Assembly (NCBI GenBank): GCA_036835375.1
Contig: DAITMB010000020.1
Location: 1 to 52,949 of the forward strand
From: JANQTF01 sp036835375
Lineage (GTDB): Bacteria; Bacteroidota; Bacteroidia; J057
DNA length: 52,949 bases
Direction of reading: 5' to 3'
Positions 25,501 through 32,186 of the stretch are shown here, one piece after another (positions within the stretch are counted from its first letter, which is position 1; each line of letters begins with the position of its first letter). The position numbers and the translations under genes were made by a program. Under the pieces are notes generated by a model, which did not search any database, was not told the origin of the DNA, and saw only the letters and a list, made by a program, of their open reading frames with translations.

Positions 25501-26079
25501 TTAATCGACCCGCTTGACGAAAAATTTTCCCTCGGTGATCACTCGAGGGAATCCTGACATGTCGAGATAATATTTTCCTGAAAAATTGCCACGAAGATGA
25601 TCTGGTGTCACTTCGGTGAACCGAACCACCCCATCGGAGGGCAGTCCGAGCTGATCACTCAACCCATTGCACACGTAGGAAGTGCCTTGATCGTCGAAGT
25701 AAGCAAAAGAGGTGGCATTACTCTGCACAGCATCGGGAAGGCTACTCGGACCTGTGACGTAGGGGATATTGAGCTTGAGGCTGTCGCGCGGGACGATCAC
25801 ATTCACCCCAAGATAATTCCGATCCGCCTGCGAAGCATCCAGAAAGCCCGCTGCGGCGCTGATGTAGCTCGTGTCAGCCAGCGAATTCCACTGCGCTGTC
25901 ACCAGTCCTGGTAGCTCCGCAACGATGCGAAACAGTACCCCATCGACCTTGGCTTCAATAAAATACGCTTCATCGGGGGTCACGGGCGGCTCCGACTTGC
26001 AACCAACTGCGAGGAACAAGATCATCAGGGCGAATAAAAGTTGCCGAAAATGACAAAGATTCAGCTTAAGTGTCTTCAT
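25501..26079 (-). CDS. Lipoprotein of unknown function
   Basis: 192 residues from MKTLKLNLCHFRQLLFALMI (ATG at 26079); the frame is open further to 26244 without a signal peptide. The lipobox LAVGC puts the lipidated Cys at 27, so it should be membrane anchored. The mature part (about 165 residues) is beta-rich: YFIEAKVDGVLFRIVAE, SYISAAAGFLD, YLGVNVIVP, FAYFDDQGTSYVC, GVVRFTEVTPDHLRGNFSGKYYLD. The VxFTEVxxxxLxGxFSxxxY pattern is common in DUF6252-like Bacteroidota lipoproteins. No catalytic residues seen; role unknown. Confidence 0.75.
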   Translation of the reverse strand: MKTLKLNLCHFRQLLFALMILFLAVGCKSEPPVTPDEAYFIEAKVDGVLFRIVAELPGLVTAQWNSLADTSYISAAAGFLDASQADRNYLGVNVIVPRDSLKLNIPYVTGPSSLPDAVQSNATSFAYFDDQGTSYVCNGLSDQLGLPSDGVVRFTEVTPDHLRGNFSGKYYLDMSGFPRVITEGKFFVKRVD

Positions 26080-26162
26080 ATCTGTAAATGTTGTGTTGGT
26101 CCAGTTGAGCGTGGACAAAGTGAAATGATGGAAATTTTTGTGAACCGTCCTATTTACACAAG

Positions 26163-26200
26163 AGGCTTGGTTCAGCGATCTGCCAAACCAAGCCTTTTTC
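26163..26200. terminator. Terminator-like hairpin
   Basis: AGGCTTGGTT (26163-26172) pairs perfectly with AACCAAGCCT (26186-26195), with a 13-base loop. TTTTT follows on the plus strand and a moderately T-rich stretch follows on the minus strand. It lies between the acyl-CoA dehydrogenase and the lipoprotein gene, both on the minus strand, so it probably ends the dehydrogenase transcript. Confidence 0.6.
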
Positions 26201-26303
26201 ATTTTGAAATAACGAAATTTCTTTAGCCAAACGAAATGATCCAACGCGACTATTTATCTCAACGCAGCAATCACACCTAAGCAGTTGCGCGTAGCATCTG
26301 GCC

Positions 26304-27449
26304 CTAACGCCTTTTCACCAGGCTGCGTGCAATCACAATCCGCTGAATCTCAGAGGTTCCTTCGTAGATCTCTGTGATCTTGGCATCGCGCAAGAAGCGC
26401 TCCACATGATATTCTCGCACATAGCCATTGCCGCCGTGAATTTGGATGGCCTCGTCGGCACACTTCATAGCGACGCGAGAAGCATATAGCTTGGCCATGG
26501 CAGCAGATTGGGTGTAATCCATACCGAGGTCTTTTTCGCGGGCAGACTTGAGAATGAGCCAGCGCGCAGCCTCGATCTCCGTGGCCATATCTGCCAGCTT
26601 GAATTGAATCGCCTGGTGATTCATGATCTCTGTGCCGAAAGCCTTGCGAATTTTGGCATAGGCCAGCGAAAGCGAGAGTGAACCAGCGGCAATTCCCAGC
26701 GCCTGCGCCGCAATACCGATCCTGCCTCCGTTGAGGGTGCTCATCGCGAATTTGAAGCCAAAGCCATCTTCTCCAATGCGGTTTTCCTTCGGCACGATCA
26801 CGTCATTGAAGTTGAGCGAATGCGTGTCAGAACCTCGAATCCCCATTTTCTGCTCCTTGGGGCCAAGTTCAAAGCCTGGCATATCGCGCTCCACGATCAA
26901 GCAATTGATTCCCTTGTGCGCTTTTTCTGCGTCGGTCTGTGCCATTACCAGATACACACTAGCGATGCCAGCATTGGTGATCCAGTTTTTTGTGCCATTG
27001 AGCAGGTAGTGATCTCCCTTGTCTTCTGCGGTGGTCTTTTGGCGAGTAGCGTCGCTGCCAGCCTCCGGCTCCGATAAACAAAATGCGCCGACGATCTCTC
27101 CTGAGGCCAGTCCGGGTAAATATTTGCGCTTCTGTGCCTCATTACCAAAATGCTCCAGTCCCCAGCACACCAGCGAGTTGTTGACCGACATGATCACACC
27201 GGCAGAAGCATCCCAGGCCGAAATTTCTTCCATGGCTAGGGCATAGGCCACAGTGTCCATGCCGCCGCCGCCGTATTCTTCGCTCACCATCATCCCCATC
27301 AAGCCCAGCTCTCCCATACGCTGAAGAAGCGAAGGAGGAAAATATTGCTTTTCGTCCCGATCAATCACCCCGGGCTTCAACTCGCTTTGAGCAAATTCGC
27401 GAGCCATGGCCCGGATCATTTGGTGCTCTTCGCTTAACTGGAAATTCAT
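26304..27449 (-). CDS. Acyl-CoA dehydrogenase
   Basis: FAD-dependent acyl-CoA dehydrogenase, probably short/branched-chain or butyryl-CoA type, acting in beta-oxidation or branched-chain amino-acid breakdown with electron-transfer flavoprotein. 381 residues from MNFQLSEEHQMIRAMAREFA (ATG at 27449); an upstream ATG at 27491 would add 14 residues with no family match. Signature segments are AFCLSEPEAGSDATRQKTTA, WITNAGIASVYLVMAQ, the CADEAIQIHGGNGYVREY signature, and the catalytic Glu363 in IYEGTSEIQRIVIARSL. No other fatty-acid gene lies beside it. Cytoplasmic tetramer expected. Confidence 0.95.
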   Translation of the reverse strand: MNFQLSEEHQMIRAMAREFAQSELKPGVIDRDEKQYFPPSLLQRMGELGLMGMMVSEEYGGGGMDTVAYALAMEEISAWDASAGVIMSVNNSLVCWGLEHFGNEAQKRKYLPGLASGEIVGAFCLSEPEAGSDATRQKTTAEDKGDHYLLNGTKNWITNAGIASVYLVMAQTDAEKAHKGINCLIVERDMPGFELGPKEQKMGIRGSDTHSLNFNDVIVPKENRIGEDGFGFKFAMSTLNGGRIGIAAQALGIAAGSLSLSLAYAKIRKAFGTEIMNHQAIQFKLADMATEIEAARWLILKSAREKDLGMDYTQSAAMAKLYASRVAMKCADEAIQIHGGNGYVREYHVERFLRDAKITEIYEGTSEIQRIVIARSLVKRR

Positions 27450-27647
27450 GCTGGAAAGGGAGACATCCGAGGTGCTCGATGGTAAGCTCATAGTGAGAAG
27501 TTCATTGAAGTTTTATTCCTGAGACAAAAGTAGATAAAATAGCATAAAACACCATATTAACGATCCGAAAACGATCGGATCCTGTGTTAGGTTGTCTATC
27601 ATTTCAGGATTATTCTCTTTTCACATTTGTACTATTCTCCTCGAATT

Positions 27648-28217
27648 CTACCGAGGTGGGAGCTTATCCCAAGGAAATGATGTGGCCATCCGCTCCATTT
27701 CTGGCCAGGAATCCGGAACATTGCTGCGAAGCCGAAGATGATATCGGTCCAGCAGCCCGGCTTCCAAATAGTAGATTTCGCTCCCCGATTCGCTCCAATA
27801 CCACGCGAATCCGCCCCAAGTCTGGGCCCATCGACTGCCCGCGAACGACTCGGCTGGCGATTCCTGGAGATATCTACGATATAGATACAGGTAGCTTAGG
27901 GAATCAGCGCCGTAGTCTGTGAGCAGGCAGGCCATGTATTTTCCGCCGGGCTGAACGCCCACCAGTTGTGCTTCAAGTATGTCGCGACCGTCGATGGTCA
28001 TTTTCCTGACTTTTCTCTCCTTGATCTCAAATCCACGCATGGCCGTGGGAATCATGGCGAGCAGGGTTTCTTCGCTCAGGCTGGGCGGGAGATCGCTGGA
28101 AAGCCGAGAAGTGAGCTGCTGCACTGATTGGGGTGCTACGAGCGCGGGTGGGGGCGTCGGCGAGCCACAACGCAGTAGGGCTACAGCAACAACGAAGAGG
28201 TACATGGTCCATTTCAC
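27648..28217 (-). CDS. Putative lipoprotein of unknown function
   Basis: 189 residues with a short hydrophobic start and a possible lipobox (ALLRC, Cys17), followed by a Pro-rich linker (PTPPPALVAP). The rest is about 150 residues with no family I recognise; features include IPTAMRGFEIKERKVRKMTIDGRDILEAQL and a Trp/Tyr-rich C-terminal half. It starts 18 bases after the stop of the LolA-like gene and is probably co-transcribed with it, so it may also belong to envelope biogenesis. Function is not assigned. Confidence 0.65.
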   Translation of the reverse strand: MKWTMYLFVVAVALLRCGSPTPPPALVAPQSVQQLTSRLSSDLPPSLSEETLLAMIPTAMRGFEIKERKVRKMTIDGRDILEAQLVGVQPGGKYMACLLTDYGADSLSYLYLYRRYLQESPAESFAGSRWAQTWGGFAWYWSESGSEIYYLEAGLLDRYHLRLRSNVPDSWPEMERMATSFPWDKLPPR

Positions 28218-28235
28218 CTTGCAAACATACGAATC

Positions 28236-28895
28236 TCAATCTTTGGGTACTGCCCCTCGAAAGCGTGATTCGCGCGGTTTTCGAAGTTGCTCTTCCGATG
28301 GCTTAGGAATTCGGCTGACGCGCTCCAGCAAAACCGTGGTGCTGATCTGCCATTGGTCCAGAAAAATCACTTTCATCACCTCCCGCTGTGGGGTGGTCCA
28401 CAGAAACGCCGTCTCATAAGGAAGGGATCGACCGCTCATGTCGAGCTTGAGTTTATCGCAAGAAACGCCCGCTTGCTCCATTTTCCCAAAATGTCGGACC
28501 GATAGGGGTTGCCGCGTTAGCACATGTAGCATTTCAGCGGGATACAAGGCAACGGGGTCAAGCCCCTTTCTCTCCATCCACTCCCGTGGTTCGCGCTGGT
28601 ATTCCCAGAGGGTGTCGCCATTAAAGTACCACGTGGTCTGCGGCATGGACACCACAAACTTGCCCGCACTGTAGATCATGTGCCCTTTCAAAGGCTTGTT
28701 GCGGCTGATAGGGCTGTTTTGCTCTAAAACAAAGTCAACTTCGTAGTGATCATGAGCGGAAAACTGCGCCTTCGCCTCCTCCCAGATCTTGGATCCAAGA
28801 CCGGGTTGTGCCAGAAGTGACATGGTGCTCGCTCCGAAAAGGCATAGAAAACTGCACAGATGGGAAGGGAAACTACGTGCCAGGGAATGTCGCAT
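28236..28895 (-). CDS. LolA-like outer-membrane lipoprotein carrier protein
   Basis: 219 residues, signal peptide about 1-29 (ending TMSLLAQ), then a LolA/LolB-like half-barrel: YEVDFVLEQNSPISRNKPLKGHMIYSAGKFVVSMPQTTWYFNGDTLWEYQREPREWM. The GKFVV...YFNGDTLWxY pattern is the Bacteroidota LolA-like signature; the C-terminal part (ETAFLWTTPQREVMKVIFLDQW) fits the later strands. Expected role: periplasmic shuttling of lipoproteins from a LolC/E-type transporter, one permease of which is encoded at 15523-16803. The C-terminal basic tail (KPRESRFRGAVPKD) is unusual. First gene of a pair with the lipoprotein gene. Confidence 0.8.
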   Translation of the reverse strand: MRHSLARSFPSHLCSFLCLFGASTMSLLAQPGLGSKIWEEAKAQFSAHDHYEVDFVLEQNSPISRNKPLKGHMIYSAGKFVVSMPQTTWYFNGDTLWEYQREPREWMERKGLDPVALYPAEMLHVLTRQPLSVRHFGKMEQAGVSCDKLKLDMSGRSLPYETAFLWTTPQREVMKVIFLDQWQISTTVLLERVSRIPKPSEEQLRKPRESRFRGAVPKD

Positions 28896-29066
28896 ATCGG
28901 GGGAGGATTTCGTTTTTGGTCAAGATACGAACCTCATAAATGATTGCCAAACTGAAATGTTCCCTAGACCAAATATATGAATCATCCTATCTAACGAATG
29001 CTCATGAAGAGCTTTGGTACGTGTTAGCCAACACTTGAGACCGACAGCCGACCTTTTTCTAAAAGG

Positions 29067-30182
29067 TTACTCCAGCGGTATTCCCACAGCAAGCACGGCG
29101 CTGCCCTTCAGCCGAATCGAATTCCCTGACTCATCGTACAGGGAGAGATCCATCTCTGCACGTAATTTCCAGGTAGCTTCTCCTCGTGCATTGGCCTGAT
29201 AACGAGTGGCTTCCTTTACTAAGAACAAGGCACCTGCGGGCTGCTCATGAAGATCTGATCGGTACAATTTTCCTTGTTCATCTCGCCATTGCAGGGTCAC
29301 AGCACCCCATTGAAAAGGGTCTGAGCGTTTGAGCCGCCGCACTTTGGCACCAAAACCTGCCTCGCACTTCGTAGGATCATTGGCGATGACCTTGCACACT
29401 TCGCTTTCGCAGCCCGCTTGGTCTTCGATGTGAAGACAACCTTCATACTGGCCCTGGCTCGCGTAATAATATCCGGGATTGCCCAGCGTGGCCTCGTAGC
29501 CATCGCCAAAACGCCACGTGTATTTGAGGGGCAAGGCACCCTTGGATTGATCAAAAAACAAGACATAGGGGCTGGCAGGGTCCGTGACATACTGAAAGGC
29601 TGCCTGACAAAGGGTGTCTTTCAAATTGATGATGTTGCATACCTGACTGCTGCATCCATCGCTGTTAGTGGCCGTGAGGCAGACTTCCACCGTGCGTAAG
29701 GTCGAATCTCTGTATTCATGCACGGGAGCACTGGCTTCGCTGATCGTCCCGTCTCCCAAATCCCATAATAGGTGGCTGGGTGCCATGCCCTGGCTTTCCC
29801 ACTGGAAAGAAACCTGCGCAAAAATCTCTGTTGTATTTACTTCATAAAAGGAATATGCGCCCACTTGGGGTGCATCGCCTTCCAGAAGGCGCTCGGATGG
29901 CGATCGTGCTTGATCGTCACGCACGAACAAGCTTAAGGTACCCGGGCAGGAGGGACATCCTTCCGGGCCGAGCGATCCACGAAATTCCCACAGCCCCGCT
30001 GGCAAATGGTCGTAGCCCGTGTGCATGAAATCGCCGGCTTCGCCTGCGACCAGCTTGACTGCCTGGCCTGCCATCTCTCCTTCAAAGGAAAAAATTGGCT
30101 GGCCAATCTCGACCTCTGGTAACGGTTGCTCGGTGCAGGCACTGAAGGCCAGAAGACTGTAAATAATCCATTTTTTTGCCAT
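29067..30182 (-). CDS. PKD-domain lipoprotein
   Basis: 371 residues. The lipobox FSAC puts the lipidated Cys at 16. A beta-rich N-terminal domain (about 25-110) is followed by two PKD-type domains (about 120-188 with WDLGDG; about 190-268 with WRFGDG) and a C-terminal beta-rich region. Each PKD domain carries a pair of Cys (CLTATNSDGCSSQVC, CLHIEDQAGCESEVC) close to those in the adhesin at 32187-34694, so the two proteins share a PKD subfamily. It is the last gene of the sigma/anti-sigma cluster, 72 bases after the anti-sigma gene. Probable surface or periplasmic binding protein; partner unknown. Confidence 0.8.
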   Translation of the reverse strand: MAKKWIIYSLLAFSACTEQPLPEVEIGQPIFSFEGEMAGQAVKLVAGEAGDFMHTGYDHLPAGLWEFRGSLGPEGCPSCPGTLSLFVRDDQARSPSERLLEGDAPQVGAYSFYEVNTTEIFAQVSFQWESQGMAPSHLLWDLGDGTISEASAPVHEYRDSTLRTVEVCLTATNSDGCSSQVCNIINLKDTLCQAAFQYVTDPASPYVLFFDQSKGALPLKYTWRFGDGYEATLGNPGYYYASQGQYEGCLHIEDQAGCESEVCKVIANDPTKCEAGFGAKVRRLKRSDPFQWGAVTLQWRDEQGKLYRSDLHEQPAGALFLVKEATRYQANARGEATWKLRAEMDLSLYDESGNSIRLKGSAVLAVGIPLE

Positions 30183-30254
30183 TTTCTCAACTGTTTTTTT
30201 TGCTCAATGGCAGTGCCAATGTCCTGTGATCTGCCACTGCACGATCCCTCTGGG

Positions 30255-31508
30255 CTACTGCCTTCCCAATGACTGGAGAAGTATGATCCGCCCATGTGCT
30301 TGTCGATCCACAAGCCCTTGCGTGAAATAGGTGTTGTCGGTCAAATCCCGAATTCCATAACTGACCACTGTCCCAACACGCAGTCCTTGCCCCAAGGAGT
30401 AGAAATAGCCTGCTTGAAGCGCCACATCCCAACGGCGGTAGCCTTGTGGATAGTTCCAAGAGTAGCTCTCCGCTGGCTGGTTGCCGCTTGTGGATGTACT
30501 GCTGACACGTGTGTAAATCCCCCCCAACCACGAGAGCTCTATGCCTGCACTGAGGCTGTGGCGGCTCGCGAGCCGGGCGTGTAAGCCGAAGGGGAAACTG
30601 AGAAAATGCAGCGACTGGCTGGCGAGGGTAATGGAAGATTCTTCCCTACCAAAACCAAAACTGACGGAGGTAAATGTGCTGTCACGCTGGAGCGCCGTTC
30701 GACCCTGATAGAGAAGGCCCCCTTCGAGTCGAAGGCCGGGCCGAAGGGCCCAAGTCCCAAATACTCCAATCAAGGGGGTGGCAGAGGCTTGCATGGCGGA
30801 CGGCCCTTGCCAAGCAGGGGCCAATTGCCCTCCCAACATCATTCCCCACGTATGGCGATGCTGCCGCCATTCACCTGCCACAGGTGGAGGAAGCGCCCCC
30901 CAACCACCAAGTTGGAGCACCGCTTTCCGGTGCCGGATCGCTTGCAAACTCATTTCCCGTTCCCAAGCGGCCGGGAGGGTCTCGCTGGACTTAGAAAGCT
31001 GGTCATAAAGGGCCGCAGAAGAAAACCTGACGTCCATCATCGATGCAGGATCACGATCTGAAGCGTGCCGAGAGGAATTGTCAGCCTCTCCCCCAGCCTG
31101 GTGAGCCGAATCTCTTCTCGATTCTCTCTTTGTCTCTCTTCTTGCATCACGCTCGGTGATCTTCTCTGCAGACGACTGGAGACTCGACGCAATGAAGCGG
31201 CTCGTGTCGTGCTTCAACTCCGAAACAAGACAACTGTCTGGCTCCCGAGGTGAAGTCTGCTCTATGACCACGGCTGTAGCCAAGGCGGACTTCTGCGGAG
31301 TCGCGCTCCCGTGAATGAAGATTCCCCACATCGCACCCATGCCCAGCCCTACCCCGAGTCCGCACCATATCCAAAGCAATACCTTCCGGCGCTTGCGCTG
31401 TTGATCCAGCAACAGGCTAGCCGCCTCCCAATACCTTTCTTGAAAAGGAATCTGCTCTTCGGCCAGCTTAGATTGCAGAAAATCGTCTAGTGGATGTCGA
31501 TCACTCAT
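30255..31508 (-). CDS. Dual-membrane anti-sigma factor: inner-membrane anchor fused to OM beta-barrel
   Basis: 417 residues. Residues 1-42 are a short cytoplasmic segment (HPLDDFLQSKLAEEQIPFQERYWEAASLLL), 43-66 a membrane helix (VLLWIWCGLGVGLGMGAMWGIFI), and about 67-215 a low-complexity, highly charged periplasmic spacer (ARRETKRESRRDSAHQ region). About 216-417 is an outer-membrane barrel: MMLGGQLAPAW, LIGVFGTWALRPGLRLEGGLLYQGR, LHFLSFPFGLHARLASRHSLSAGIELSWLGG, WDVALQAGYFYSLGQGLRVGTVVSYGIRDL. There is no N-terminal cleavable signal. This matches the dual membrane-spanning anti-sigma class (Dma) described in Bacteroides. It starts 10 bases after the ECF sigma gene, as an anti-sigma should. 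The cytoplasmic part has no standard zinc-binding anti-sigma motif. Confidence 0.8.
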   Translation of the reverse strand: MSDRHPLDDFLQSKLAEEQIPFQERYWEAASLLLDQQRKRRKVLLWIWCGLGVGLGMGAMWGIFIHGSATPQKSALATAVVIEQTSPREPDSCLVSELKHDTSRFIASSLQSSAEKITERDARRETKRESRRDSAHQAGGEADNSSRHASDRDPASMMDVRFSSAALYDQLSKSSETLPAAWEREMSLQAIRHRKAVLQLGGWGALPPPVAGEWRQHRHTWGMMLGGQLAPAWQGPSAMQASATPLIGVFGTWALRPGLRLEGGLLYQGRTALQRDSTFTSVSFGFGREESSITLASQSLHFLSFPFGLHARLASRHSLSAGIELSWLGGIYTRVSSTSTSGNQPAESYSWNYPQGYRRWDVALQAGYFYSLGQGLRVGTVVSYGIRDLTDNTYFTQGLVDRQAHGRIILLQSLGRQ

Positions 31509-31518
31509 GGTTTCATAC

Positions 31519-32097
31519 TCATTCGTTGTCGGTGCGATGTGGCACCAAATCGGGGCGATGGTCCTTGATCCATCGAATCAATTGTTTTCTGGCAGCCGAT
31601 ACATGCCACTTGGAAGTCCCAACTGAGATCCCAAGCAGCGCTGCAATCTCGGCATGGCTGTATCCATCGATCGCAAAGAGGTTGAACACCTCGCGGGTAG
31701 CAGGTGGCAAGCGATACAGAATTTCTCTCACCCCCTCCACATCCAGATGTTGCTCTACCTCACTCAATGCTTCAGGTCCAATTTGCTCCTGTGTCGTGGT
31801 CCAGTCTGTCGTGGTCATCTGTGCCCGATAGTTCCGGCTCTTGCGCAGGTCATCAATGATGGTGTTGATCATGATTCTACAAATCCAAGCTTGAAAAGGG
31901 ACTTCTGGTCGCTTTTTACGCAGGTTGTTGAGAATTTTGAGAAATCCCAGATTTAACGCCGCCACTGCTTCTTCGTGATTTCGATAATACCGCTGGCAGA
32001 TCCCCATCAATAACCCAAAGCACTCCCGATACAGTCGCGCCTGCGCCTTTCGGTCCTGTTGGAGGCAATCGTGTATGAGTTGAGAATCTGGTTCCAT
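31519..32097 (-). CDS. ECF RNA polymerase sigma factor
   Basis: 192 residues from MEPDSQLIHDCLQQDRKAQARLY (ATG at 32097). Sigma region 2 spans about 15-90 (AQARLYRECFGLLMGICQRYYRN, FQAWICRIMINTIIDDLRKSR). Region 4 spans about 120-180 with the helix-turn-helix GYSHAEIAALLGISVGTSKWHVSAARKQL. Region 2.2, usually acidic with a QE(x)F motif, reads EEAVAALNLGFLKIL, a variant. The gene is followed 10 bases later by the dual-membrane anti-sigma gene, so the pair is almost certainly co-expressed. It lies downstream of a strong hairpin that separates it from the PKD adhesin gene. Confidence 0.92.
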   Translation of the reverse strand: MEPDSQLIHDCLQQDRKAQARLYRECFGLLMGICQRYYRNHEEAVAALNLGFLKILNNLRKKRPEVPFQAWICRIMINTIIDDLRKSRNYRAQMTTTDWTTTQEQIGPEALSEVEQHLDVEGVREILYRLPPATREVFNLFAIDGYSHAEIAALLGISVGTSKWHVSAARKQLIRWIKDHRPDLVPHRTDNE

Positions 32098-32113
32098 TGT
32101 GGGGGTCAGGTAG

Positions 32114-32144
32114 CAAAAACCCTCTCCGCCAAAAGGCGGAGAGG
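32114..32144 (-). terminator. Strong hairpin between PKD adhesin and sigma gene
   Basis: A perfect 10-base G/C-rich stem, CCTCTCCGCC (32121-32130) and GGCGGAGAGG (32135-32144) with a 4-base loop. On the minus strand it is followed by GTTTTTG. It lies about 40 bases after the adhesin stop and 23 bases before the sigma ATG, too close to leave room for a promoter between. Confidence 0.75.
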
Positions 32145-32186
32145 TCATTATTCACCAAATTACAAGAGAAGTATGGCTTCGTTGTC

